DNA of 37,521 nucleotides from a virus. Shown piece after piece: positions 13,853 to 21,083 of the stretch. A program made the translations under genes and the position numbers. The stretch lies in the IMG/VR virus record IMGVR_UViG_3300042876_001009, positions 1 through 37,521 of that record; one strand, written 5' to 3'. Every line of letters starts with the position of its first letter. Positions within the stretch are counted from its first letter, which is position 1. The notes under the pieces are model-generated. The model saw nothing but the letters and a program-made list of their open reading frames with translations, was not told the DNA's origin and made no database searches.

Positions 13853-15211
13853 TCAGTATCCTCGCAGGAGCTGCGTCGTGAAACGTTCGCCGCCGGTCGT
13901 GATGCGCACCGGGACGGAAGTGATGTCGTCGGCCGCATGCACGGCAAGGGCGGCGGCCCAGTACCGGTCGGCGTGGCCGATCAGGTCGTTGGCAGCCGCG
14001 TCGAAGCGGACGTTGCCCGAGGCGCTTGTCGTCTTGCGGATCGCGTGGAAGGAGTCCCGCACAAAGGTGTCGGCGGGGATGACGAGGCGGCGGTCCTCCA
14101 TGCGCGAGCGCAGGCGGTAGCTGAGGTCCTCCTTCACCGGGCCGTTGAACGTGACGGCCTCGATGCGGTAGCGGCCGAACTGGTCGATGGCCTCCTCGGC
14201 GAGCTGCATGCCGAGGCCCGTGGCATCGATGCAGGCGCGCCGCAGTTTCGGGTGCCGGAGCAGCTCGTAGAGCACCTCGCGCTGCTCGCGGAACGGCGTG
14301 CGTTCGAGCACGATGATGCGCCGCGTGTAGAGCACGCCGCCGAGCAGTTCCCCCACCCAGCAGACCGTGAGATCCTTGCGCCGGCCGATGTCGACGCCGA
14401 CGTAGAGATCCCCCGTGAGCGCCTGCAGGTCGGCCGTGAGCGTTGTGTCCTCCTCGCAGGACCGGATCAGATCATACGGCAGGAACGCGCTCGCCTCGTC
14501 GGTCGGGGTGCAGCAGTACTCCTGCTGCCAGGTGTCCTCATCGACGCAGTCCGCATGAATCTCCTCGATCCATGCATCGCGCTCCTCGGGACTTGTCACG
14601 CGCCCGGCGATCTTGTCGTAGAGCCCGTCGGCCACGGCCTGATAGATGTTCACCGTATGCAGCGACCAGCCGAGCTCGCCGCGGCGGATGCGCTCGATGA
14701 ACCGGTTGTAGAGGCTCGTGCGGCCGTTGTGCGTCGAGAGGATGCGCAGCGGAAATCCCCAGGTGATGACGGGACGCGCCGCCGCCCACATGCCCTCCTG
14801 GTCGTCATGCCAGGCGAACTCGTCGAGCACGACCTTGCCGCCCTTCGAGCGGAAGCCTTTCGGGTTCGAGGACAGCGCGTTGATGCGCCCGCCGTTCGCG
14901 AACTCGATCGTGAGCGCCTTGATGTCGCGATCCTTGTCGATGACGATTTCACCGAGGTCGCGTGCGACGATGTCGAGCAGCTTGGCCCACTTCGAGCAGT
15001 AGAAGATGTACTCCTTCGCCGCGCTCTCGTCGGCCGAGCTGAACCAGACGACGGGCACGCGCCCGAGCACGATGTCCTGCACGTCCTCCCAGCTCTGCAC
15101 GTAGGTCATGCCGATGCGGCGCGACTTTTCGCTGATCTTGATCTTGGCATCGTCTGCCAGCCAGCGGCGCTGGTACGGGAGAAAGTACGCTTCGAGGGAG
15201 AGGTCGTTCAT
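13853..15211 (-). CDS. Terminase large subunit (Mu gp28-like)
   Basis: The 452-aa product has a Walker-A-like segment SEKSRRIGMTY (residues 28-37), Walker B KVVLDEFAWH (126-135) and a coupling motif LSTHNGR (159-164). The C-terminal RNase-H-like nuclease has metal ligands within YVGVDIGRRKD (D274), CIDATGLG (D329) and NDLIGHADRYWA (about 409-419). It packages DNA by headful cutting. The product starts four bases after the small-subunit stop. In Mu-like phages, packaging starts at the left end and includes host DNA. Confidence 0.93.
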   Translation of the reverse strand: MNDLSLEAYFLPYQRRWLADDAKIKISEKSRRIGMTYVQSWEDVQDIVLGRVPVVWFSSADESAAKEYIFYCSKWAKLLDIVARDLGEIVIDKDRDIKALTIEFANGGRINALSSNPKGFRSKGGKVVLDEFAWHDDQEGMWAAARPVITWGFPLRILSTHNGRTSLYNRFIERIRRGELGWSLHTVNIYQAVADGLYDKIAGRVTSPEERDAWIEEIHADCVDEDTWQQEYCCTPTDEASAFLPYDLIRSCEEDTTLTADLQALTGDLYVGVDIGRRKDLTVCWVGELLGGVLYTRRIIVLERTPFREQREVLYELLRHPKLRRACIDATGLGMQLAEEAIDQFGRYRIEAVTFNGPVKEDLSYRLRSRMEDRRLVIPADTFVRDSFHAIRKTTSASGNVRFDAAANDLIGHADRYWAAALAVHAADDITSVPVRITTGGERFTTQLLRGY

Positions 15212-15215
15212 GGCG

Positions 15216-15626
15216 TCACGTGAGTCCGAGTTCCTGCATGATCTGTTTCATCCGCTCAACGCTTGGCCCCTTCTTCGCGGCGGGGTCGTCGGCCGGCGGC
15301 ATGGATTCCTCGTAGGCCCGCGCCTTCTGCATGCCGCTGCCGACACCGAGCAGATACGAGAAGAGATGGCGCGGCGGGACCTCGCCTTCGTCGAGCATCG
15401 TGTTGATCAGTTCCGCCACGCGGACACCGATTTTTCGCTGCGATTCCTCGATCGACGCGCCGTCGTACATGGCCTCGCGGCGCTTGCGGTCCCAGTCGCC
15501 CTCGGCCTTCCAGTTGCGGATGGTCTTCTCGGCGAGGCCGAGCTTCTCGGCGATGTCCGCCACGTTCATGAGCCGTGCGACGAACATCTCCTCGGCGGCG
15601 GCAAAGTGCTGGTCCTTCTTGCTCAT
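15216..15626 (-). CDS. Terminase small subunit-like protein with HTH
   Basis: The ATG at 15626 gives a 136-aa product with an N-terminal helix-turn-helix (MNVADIAEKLGLAEKTIRNW), then KAEGDWDRKRREAMYDG and a helical C-terminus. Its place directly ahead of the large terminase, as Mu gp27 precedes gp28, supports a small terminase role in recognising phage DNA. The fold resembles the DUF1804-type small terminase more than Mu gp27 itself. Confidence 0.75.
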   Translation of the reverse strand: MSKKDQHFAAAEEMFVARLMNVADIAEKLGLAEKTIRNWKAEGDWDRKRREAMYDGASIEESQRKIGVRVAELINTMLDEGEVPPRHLFSYLLGVGSGMQKARAYEESMPPADDPAAKKGPSVERMKQIMQELGLT

Positions 15627-15630
15627 CGCC

Positions 15631-15873
15631 TCACTCCAGATAGCGCTCGATACGGTCGATCTTCTCCTGCAGCGCGCGCAGCTGCGCATGGAGTTCGGCC
15701 AGCCGGCGGGAGGCGACGTGCACCTCGTCGGCCTCGATGTCGTAGGGCTCGGCGAGCGGGTCGAGCTGCGCGCGGATCTGGGTGATCAGTCCCCGCATTT
15801 CGAGCTCGATATCATGGCGCTTGCTCTTCTCCTCGGCAAGACGCCCCTGCATCTGCAGGCGTTCAGCATTCAT
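15631..15873 (-). CDS. Small coiled-coil protein (Mu gp26-position)
   Basis: The 80-aa product is nearly all coiled coil: MQGRLAEEKSKRHDIELEMR, then ASRRLAELHAQLRALQEKID. Its ATG overlaps the preceding stop. In Mu-like phages, one or two small helical genes of unknown function lie between the lysis region and the terminase, which fits. No catalytic motif is present. Confidence 0.65.
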   Translation of the reverse strand: MNAERLQMQGRLAEEKSKRHDIELEMRGLITQIRAQLDPLAEPYDIEADEVHVASRRLAELHAQLRALQEKIDRIERYLE

Positions 15874-16229
15874 GATGCGATCCTCCGTGTGCGGATTTCG
15901 TCGCGCAGGTCATCGATGCTCTTGCCGTTCGAGCGCGTGGCGCCCTTCATCTCGGCGAGCTGTGCGTTCTGCTGTGCGACCGCGTCGACGAGTTTGAGCG
16001 TGGTGGCGTTCTGCCGGCTCATCTGATCGGCATACGTGGCCATCATGCGCTCGCTGCTCGATCGGATCTCCTCGAGCCACTGCGTGCGTTCGGCGGTGAT
16101 GACGGTAAGAAAGCTCTCCTGCTGCTTCTGGTTCGAGCGGTGGGAGACATACCAGATGATGAAAATCAGGGCCGGGAAGCCCACGTACTTGAACAGGTCG
16201 ATGGCCCACGTGGGGAATACTTCGGGCAT
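15870..16229 (-). CDS. Membrane-anchored coiled-coil protein, DUF2730-like (Mu gp25 position)
   Basis: The 119-aa product has one N-terminal membrane span (about residues 10-28, IDLFKYVGFPALIFIIWYV) followed by a long charged coiled coil (ERTQWLEEIRSSSERMMATY and onward). This is the DUF2730 (Mu gp25) architecture. GAGGAG lies upstream of the ATG at 16229. It is the first gene of the minus-strand head operon, whose promoter must lie in 16230-16569. A spanin-like function has been considered for similar small anchored coiled-coil proteins, but it is unproven. Confidence 0.65.
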   Translation of the reverse strand: MPEVFPTWAIDLFKYVGFPALIFIIWYVSHRSNQKQQESFLTVITAERTQWLEEIRSSSERMMATYADQMSRQNATTLKLVDAVAQQNAQLAEMKGATRSNGKSIDDLRDEIRTRRIAS

Positions 16230-16569
16230 GGGTGCTCCTCGGAGGCGTCGCTCCGTCTGGTGAGGGAGAGGTGTCGGGGTGTCTACCTCGCTGGCGATTC
16301 TACGGTTTTCCGCCGCAAAACAATCCCAAATCGTTTGAGAGAACGGGGTTATCGGAATTGAGAACTTGCCCCCATGCAAATCAGCCGGCGGCAGCCTCCC
16401 ACTGACCCCGGATTTTGAACCCGAACCACACCCCCAGCATCGCGTAAATCATGCGTAACTCGCGCGACATTCGTGTAAATCCTGCGAGGCCTGCCCACGG
16501 TACCCCCGGGCAGCCGATCGGGGCGTACAGACGATTTCTGGGGGAGTTCGCAGCCCGATAAACCCCGCC
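16230..16569. promoter_or_regulatory. Divergent intergenic region between the two late operons
   Basis: No good frame fills these 340 bases; the long minus-strand frame across them shadows the protease gene. Both flanking late operons start here, so late promoters in both directions are expected. Two similar 18-19 bp direct repeats, CATCGCGTAAATCATGCG (16438-16455) and CATTCGTGTAAATCCTGCG (16468-16486), have core GTAAATC elements 31 bp apart, about three helical turns. They are candidate activator sites. No clear -10/-35 pair was found, as expected if an activator of the Mor/C type is needed. Confidence 0.45.
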
Positions 16570-17592
16570 ATGGCACGCAACTTCACCTTTGCCGTCTTCC
16601 GCACCGGAAAGCACACCGATTCCGCCGGCAACGAACGCGAGTGGACCGAGCAGGATCTCGACGAGATCGTCCGGCTCTACAACGAGCAGAAGGAGCATGA
16701 AGCTCCGATCGTCATCGGCCACCCGAAGACCAACGCGCCGGCGTTCGGCTGGATCGAGCGGCTCTTCCGCACGGGCGAGACGCTCTTCGCCGATGCGAAG
16801 GACGTGGCCGAGGAGTTCGTCGACTGGATCGGCCGCGGCCTGTACAAGAAGCGCTCGATCGCGCTCTATCCCGACCACACGCTCCGGCATGTGGGTTTCC
16901 TCGGCGCCGCGGCGCCGGCCGTCAAGGGCCTGCCCGACTGGGCGTTCTCGCAGGGCACCGAGCCGATGAGCTACGAGTTCGAGGACCGCGTCGAATTCTC
17001 CGATGCGTGGAAGTGGGACAACCTGCGCCGGCTCTTCCAGGGCATGCGCGAGTTTCTCATCGAGCTCAAGGGCATCGAGACCGCGGACAAGTTCCTCTCG
17101 TCGTGGATCATCGACACCATCAAGCCGCCCGCGGATCCCCTCGGCGATACCAACGACTATTCCGATCCCCATCCACTCAAGGAGCCTTTCATGAAAGACA
17201 AGGAAACCCCGGGCGATCCCGCCTCCGCCGCCCGCATCGCCGCGCTCGAGGCCGAGAATGCCAAGCTCGCGGCCGCCGCCCGCGCCGCCGAGTTCAGCGC
17301 GTTCCTCGACAGCGAGGAAATCAAGACCCGCGTGTCGCCGGCCATGCGCCCGCGCCTCATCGCCTTCTTCACCGCACCGCCTGACGCCACCGAGATCGAG
17401 TTCGCCGACGGCGAGGGCGACGGGAAGAAGATGGTCAAGCAGCCGCGCGAGGAGATGCTCAAGGACATCATCCGCTCGATGTCCCCGCAGGTCGAGTTCT
17501 CGGAGATCGCCAAGGGCGGGACAAGCCCGGCGAAGACCGACGCCGAGACGGAATTCGGCAAGCAGATCGCCAGCTCGCTCAAGCGCAGCTAG
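16570..17592 (+). CDS. Mu gpI-like prohead protease with scaffold C-terminus
   Basis: The 340-aa product begins MARNFTFAVFRTGKHTDSAG. It has the gpI features: EWTEQDLDEIVRLYNEQ, APIVIGHPKTNAPAFGWIER, LYKKRSIALYPDHTLRHVGF and LGAAAPAVKGLPDW. The N-terminal half is the protease. The C-terminal part (from about residue 208) is a charged coiled coil (AARIAALEAENAKLAAAARA) typical of scaffold. In Mu the same gene encodes protease I and, from an internal start, scaffold Z. This is the first gene of the plus-strand late operon. Confidence 0.92.
   Translation: MARNFTFAVFRTGKHTDSAGNEREWTEQDLDEIVRLYNEQKEHEAPIVIGHPKTNAPAFGWIERLFRTGETLFADAKDVAEEFVDWIGRGLYKKRSIALYPDHTLRHVGFLGAAAPAVKGLPDWAFSQGTEPMSYEFEDRVEFSDAWKWDNLRRLFQGMREFLIELKGIETADKFLSSWIIDTIKPPADPLGDTNDYSDPHPLKEPFMKDKETPGDPASAARIAALEAENAKLAAAARAAEFSAFLDSEEIKTRVSPAMRPRLIAFFTAPPDATEIEFADGEGDGKKMVKQPREEMLKDIIRSMSPQVEFSEIAKGGTSPAKTDAETEFGKQIASSLKRS
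17191..17592 (+). CDS. Nested scaffold protein (Mu gpZ-like) from internal start
   Basis: Within the protease gene an in-frame ATG at 17191 is preceded by AAGGAG (17179-17184) at six-base spacing. That is an unusually good ribosome site for an internal codon. It would give a 133-aa protein, MKDKETPGDPAS and onward, consisting of the coiled-coil scaffold part only. Mu makes Z from gene I in the same way. The scaffold is expected to fill the prohead and be degraded by the protease. Confidence 0.7.
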   Translation: MKDKETPGDPASAARIAALEAENAKLAAAARAAEFSAFLDSEEIKTRVSPAMRPRLIAFFTAPPDATEIEFADGEGDGKKMVKQPREEMLKDIIRSMSPQVEFSEIAKGGTSPAKTDAETEFGKQIASSLKRS

Positions 17593-17656
17593 CCGCTCCT
17601 GCGGCTGACCGCTCGCGCGGCTGACCGCTCGTGCGGCTGACCGCTCGTGCGGCTGA
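17593..17656 (+). repeat. Four tandem 16-bp units, each a mini-hairpin
   Basis: CCGCTCNTGCGGCTGA-like units repeat four times directly after the protease stop (17593, 17609, 17625, 17641). Each unit contains CCGC and GCGG around a four-base loop (TCCT, TCGC, TCGT, TCGT), so the transcript would carry four 4-bp hairpins in a row. Confidence 0.85.
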
Positions 17657-17682
17657 CCGGCCTGTGCAGCTGGCCTGCAGTT

Positions 17683-17721
17683 GCAGCGGGCGCACCTCCA
17701 CGCATGGCGTGCGCCCGCTGC
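17683..17721 (+). other. Strong hairpin without T-run between protease and decoration genes
   Basis: GCAGCGGGCGCAC (17683-17695) pairs perfectly with GTGCGCCCGCTGC (17709-17721), a 13-bp stem with a 13-base loop. No T-run follows. It could protect the abundant downstream capsid mRNA at its 5' side after processing, or weakly attenuate transcription. Confidence 0.7.
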
Positions 17722-17773
17722 ACCCGAATCATGCAAGTCCATCCCTGATCCATACATCGCATAGGAGTCCATC

Positions 17774-18121
17774 ATGGGCGTTTCACTTGGTCCGACTGTC
17801 GCCACCGCGTCGCTCGACAATTTCTTCGCCGGCAGTCATCCCCCCATCACCATCCCGGTCACGATCGCGGCCGGAGACCTCGTGCGCGGCACCGTGCTCG
17901 GTCGCGTGACCGCAAGCGGCGCATACATCGCCTACGACGCGGACGCCGTCGACGGCAGCGCGGTCCCGCGTGCCATCCTCGGCGAGGACTGCGACGCCAC
18001 CGGCGGCGCGGAGAAGAGCTTCGCGTACGTGCACGGCGAGTTCCGCGAGGACGCGCTCACCGGCATCGACGCCGCGGGCATCCTCGCCCTCCTCGGCGCC
18101 GGCATCGTGGTCAAGAGCTGA
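17774..18121 (+). CDS. Lambda gpD-like head decoration protein
   Basis: The 115-aa product matches the head decoration family: ITIPVTIAAGDLVRGTVLGR, then AYIAYDADAVDGSAVPRAIL and C-terminal GILALLGAGIVVK. Lambda gpD trimers stabilise the expanded capsid. AGGAG ten bases upstream supports the start. It directly precedes the lambda E-like capsid gene, the same D-E pairing as in lambda. Confidence 0.85.
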   Translation: MGVSLGPTVATASLDNFFAGSHPPITIPVTIAAGDLVRGTVLGRVTASGAYIAYDADAVDGSAVPRAILGEDCDATGGAEKSFAYVHGEFREDALTGIDAAGILALLGAGIVVKS

Positions 18122-18192
18122 CGCAGCACCAGCCGATCTGCAGCCACCAGATCCATCGCAACTGACACACCACTTTTCAAGGACCCACCAAC

Positions 18193-19212
18193 ATGGCAGC
18201 ACTCGATCAGTTCACGCCACGGAGCCTGACGACCGCGATCAATGAGATTCCGGCCGTCGTGACGTTCCTGCGTTCGCTGGTGTTCAAGACGCCGCGCCAG
18301 AGCTTCACCGAGGTCACCGATCTCGAGATCGTGACCGGCAAGCGCCGCGTGGCGCATTTCGTCTCGGCAGGCCGCGAGGCCATCGTCGTCGACAAGAAGG
18401 GGATGAAGATCATCTCCTTCCGCATCCCGCAGATCCGCGAGAAGAAGCCGTTCCAGGCATCGAAGCTCCTGCGCGAGAAATCCTCGGGCGTGAGCCCGTA
18501 CGTCAACGCCGGCGACCTGCAGGCCGCCGCGCAGCAGCTCGCCGCCACCGAGCTCCAGGAGTTCAAGGACGCCTACGCCCGCACGGGCGAGATGATGTGC
18601 GCGCAGGCGCTCGCCGGCAAGATCACGATCACGAAGGACGACGGCGACCTCGAAGTCGACTTCGCGCTCGACAGCGACCACAAGCCCACGCTGACCACAA
18701 CGGCGCGCTGGGGCCAGTCGGCCGCGAACATCATCAAGAACCTCCGCGACTGGAAGAAGCTCATCGCGCAGACCTCCGGGTACGCGCCGGACACGGTCAT
18801 CCTCGGCACGGATGCCGCGACGCTCTTCCTCCAGGATGAGAAGGTGCAGAAGATGCTCGACCTCAAGAACGTGCAGGCGGGTCTCATCGTCCTCGACGCG
18901 AGCAACCCGCAGTTCCTCGGCGCCTTCATGGGCCTGAAGTTCTACCAGTACGACGAAGGGTATGTCAACGATGCCGGCACCTTCGTCCCGTTCGTCGGCA
19001 CCAACGCCTGCATCATGGTCGCCACGGGCGCACCGTTCAACTTCTGGAACGGTCCGATCGACGACCTCGACGCCGGCCTCGTGCCCAAGGAGTTCTTCTC
19101 GAAGACCTTCCGCGAATCCGACCCGTCGATCGACTGGCTGCTCGCGGCCACCGCTCCGCTCCCGATGATCCACAACGCGAACGCGCTCGTCTCTGCGACG
19201 ATCGCCGGATAA
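18193..19212 (+). CDS. Major capsid protein, lambda gpE-like
   Basis: The 339-aa product is the length of lambda gpE. It shows family features: FLRSLVFKTPRQSFTEVTDL, KKPFQASKLLREKSSGVSPY, RTGEMMCAQALAGKITI, and a C-terminal FNFWNGPIDDLDAGLVPKEF. Mu and most close relatives use the unrelated gpT capsid sequence, so the capsid here is a mosaic. AAGGA precedes the ATG. The following 150 bases contain one stable hairpin (CCCGGAG 19319-19325 with CTCCGGG 19331-19337) and no gene. Confidence 0.9.
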   Translation: MAALDQFTPRSLTTAINEIPAVVTFLRSLVFKTPRQSFTEVTDLEIVTGKRRVAHFVSAGREAIVVDKKGMKIISFRIPQIREKKPFQASKLLREKSSGVSPYVNAGDLQAAAQQLAATELQEFKDAYARTGEMMCAQALAGKITITKDDGDLEVDFALDSDHKPTLTTTARWGQSAANIIKNLRDWKKLIAQTSGYAPDTVILGTDAATLFLQDEKVQKMLDLKNVQAGLIVLDASNPQFLGAFMGLKFYQYDEGYVNDAGTFVPFVGTNACIMVATGAPFNFWNGPIDDLDAGLVPKEFFSKTFRESDPSIDWLLAATAPLPMIHNANALVSATIAG

Positions 19213-19362
19213 GACACCCTCTCCCGCGCAGGTGCACGCCTGAATGCGGGACACGATCAGCGCAGCAACGAGGCGCTCCTGCCCTGACCCTCGCAGGCAA
19301 GCCACACCACACGGCAGACCCGGAGACCGGCTCCGGGACCATTATCCACACAGAACCGCCCC

Positions 19363-19800
19363 ATGGCCTACTCGAATATCGCCGACATCAAGGACGTGCT
19401 CATTCCACAGGGCGAGCTCTACGCGCTCGTCGACGACGAGAACGCCCACAAGGATGGCGAGTACAAGATGCTCGACGACCGCATCGCAACCGTGATCGCG
19501 AAGGCGGATGCAGAGATCGACGCACTGCTCCTGGGCCTCTATACGCTGCCGTTCAATCCCGTGCCGAAGATCATCACGATCATCAGCGCGAAGCTCACGG
19601 CCTACTACCTCTGGGCACGGCGCTCGGGCGAGAAGCCGGACAACGTCGTGACCGAATACAAGTGGTGCCAGCGCATGCTGGAGAAGATCGCACGCCGCGA
19701 GATCCAGCTCACCGAGTCGGCGCCCGTCAAAAGCGGCGCCCGGTTCGCCGATGCGCCCGGTCAGGTCTTTCCGAAATCCAGTCTGGACAAGATGCCGTGA
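19363..19800 (+). CDS. Mu gp36-like protein (DUF1320)
   Basis: The 145-aa product has the DUF1320 layout: an N-terminal YSNIADIKDVL, then DDRIATVIAKADAEIDALLL and TIISAKLTAYYLWARR with RMLEKIARREIQL following. In Mu-like phages it follows the capsid gene and belongs to the head-tail connector set. No ribosome site is obvious. The end overlaps the next gene through a GTGA sequence. Confidence 0.85.
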   Translation: MAYSNIADIKDVLIPQGELYALVDDENAHKDGEYKMLDDRIATVIAKADAEIDALLLGLYTLPFNPVPKIITIISAKLTAYYLWARRSGEKPDNVVTEYKWCQRMLEKIARREIQLTESAPVKSGARFADAPGQVFPKSSLDKMP

Positions 19801-20291
19801 CGACCGACCTCCCGCTCATCACCGCCACGGTCGTGCAGCATCTCGCCGCCGCACTCGGCGACGTCTACGCCGTCGGACCGATGGTCGACAATTTCGAGTC
19901 GTACCGCCTCGCGCATCCGAACGGGGCGATCCTCGTGCATTACTTCGGCTCGACGTTCAGCGGTGCGAACAACATCCCCATCCGGCAGGACATCACCCTC
20001 GACATCTACGTCGTCGGCCGCACGATCCATGGTCCGCAGGGAGTATGGGCAGTGAACCGCATGGTGCACGACGCGCTGTGGGGCTGGCGGCCCGTGCCTG
20101 CGGACGATGTGGTCGACCCGGCGCAGGCGGACGCGGCGCCCCGCCCTCCGCGCCAGCGCGCCGGACGCATGTATCCCGTGCGCGAGCAGATGGTGGCGCA
20201 CTCCCCGTCGCAGTGGCAGTACGTGCTCAGTTACGCCTTCTCCGCACCCATCCACGCCGAGCACGACACGCAGCGGAGCACGCCATCATGA
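19797..20291 (+). CDS. Mu gp37-like protein (DUF1834), head-tail connector or tail terminator
   Basis: GTG at 19797 overlaps the gp36 stop. The 164-aa product has GPMVDNFESYRLAHPNGAIL, then YFGSTFSGANNIPIRQDITL and a strand LDIYVVGR. A variable Pro-rich loop and the final QWQYVLSYAFSAPI follow. This matches the gp37 family (ligand-free beta/alpha connector proteins). It pairs with gp36 as in Mu. Confidence 0.82.
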   Translation: MTTDLPLITATVVQHLAAALGDVYAVGPMVDNFESYRLAHPNGAILVHYFGSTFSGANNIPIRQDITLDIYVVGRTIHGPQGVWAVNRMVHDALWGWRPVPADDVVDPAQADAAPRPPRQRAGRMYPVREQMVAHSPSQWQYVLSYAFSAPIHAEHDTQRSTPS

Positions 20292-20482
20292 ACGGCTCCC
20301 GCATCCACGACCTGCATGTCGGCGACATCGTCTCCTATCACGCGAAGGCGAACGGTCCGGTGACATCGTCCGGCCACCGCGTCCGGCAGATCGCGATCGT
20401 GCATGACCAGGTCGCGATCTGGATCACCGGCATCACCGGCTACCTGACGGTGCGCAATCTCTCGAAACCCCGCGAGGCATGA
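20288..20482 (+). CDS. Hypothetical 64-aa protein
   Basis: The ATG overlaps the gp37 stop. The peptide is beta-rich (RIHDLHVGDIVSYHAKANGP; QIAIVHDQVAIWITGITGYL) and might form a small SH3-like barrel. No family is recognised. Its end overlaps the next start. Confidence 0.5.
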   Translation: MNGSRIHDLHVGDIVSYHAKANGPVTSSGHRVRQIAIVHDQVAIWITGITGYLTVRNLSKPREA

Positions 20483-21066
20483 TCATGACCAAGCTCAAAC
20501 CCCTGCTGCAGTACATGCTCCCGGTGCTCGTGACCGCGGCGCTCACCTGGTACGCCAAGGACGGCTGCGCGCAGCCCGCGAGCCCGCCGGCGTCATCCGC
20601 TGCGCTTCCCGCTTCTGCGGCACCGGCCACGGTCGTGCGCGACAGCGTCGACCTCGACTCGGTTAAGGCGACGATCACGCCGCGCCTGCGCATCATCACG
20701 GTGCATGACGCCGCCGCGGGCGCTCCGTCCGATTCCGCCGCACAGGCGGACTCCGCCCGACGCTCCCAGCGCGCCCTCTCGGAGGCGCTCGCCTACATCG
20801 ACACGCTGCTTGCGGCGCTCGGCCGCAGCCCGGATCTCGGTGATATCACCGCCGCGCGCGACACGGTCCTGACCGACCTCGAAAAGGGCAGCGTCTACCG
20901 CGTGCATCAGGAGTACTCGTACGCCCGCATGGAATTTTCGCTCGGGCTCATCCACGAGTACATCGCGCGCGAGTCCACGTTCTGGTCCGAGCTCAGCACG
21001 TACGGGCCGTATGTGGCCGCGGCGACGGCCGTCCTCAAGATCGTCTACGATTCCCTCCACCATTAA
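20479..21066 (+). CDS. Hypothetical exported or membrane-anchored protein near the lysis genes
   Basis: The 195-aa product has an N-terminal hydrophobic segment (about residues 8-24, LLQYMLPVLVTAALTWYA) followed by an Ala/Pro/Ser-rich linker, which suggests export with an anchored N-terminus. The rest is helical, with regularly spaced Asp-Ser and Ala-Asp-Ser steps (DSAAQADSARRSQRALSEAL), and ends with a possible second hydrophobic helix (YVAAATAVLKIVYDSL). The topology and position before a holin-like gene suggest an envelope role such as a spanin. No family is recognised. Confidence 0.5.
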   Translation: MIMTKLKPLLQYMLPVLVTAALTWYAKDGCAQPASPPASSAALPASAAPATVVRDSVDLDSVKATITPRLRIITVHDAAAGAPSDSAAQADSARRSQRALSEALAYIDTLLAALGRSPDLGDITAARDTVLTDLEKGSVYRVHQEYSYARMEFSLGLIHEYIARESTFWSELSTYGPYVAAATAVLKIVYDSLHH

Positions 21067-21083
21067 CCCCCGAGGTGTTTCCC

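Noticed and set aside
12046-13881. Plus-strand open frame of 611 codons opposite the portal gene
   Set aside because: High GC content keeps the opposite strand free of stops. The product is Arg/Val/Asp-rich low complexity without domain, whereas the minus strand gives a clear DUF935 portal.
13850-15223. Plus-strand open frame of 457 codons opposite the terminase
   Set aside because: Shadow of the large terminase gene; the minus-strand frame has ATPase and nuclease motifs.
17593-17656. Tandem 16-bp units considered as a CRISPR array or iteron origin
   Set aside because: No spacers and no replication gene nearby; the units are self-complementary hairpins behind a late gene.
16381-17820. Minus-strand open frame of 479 codons across the protease gene
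   Set aside because: Shadow of the gpI-like gene; the composition is artificial and no motif is visible.
17932-19305. Minus-strand open frame of 457 codons across the capsid gene
   Set aside because: Shadow of the lambda E-like capsid gene, which has clear family motifs on the plus strand.
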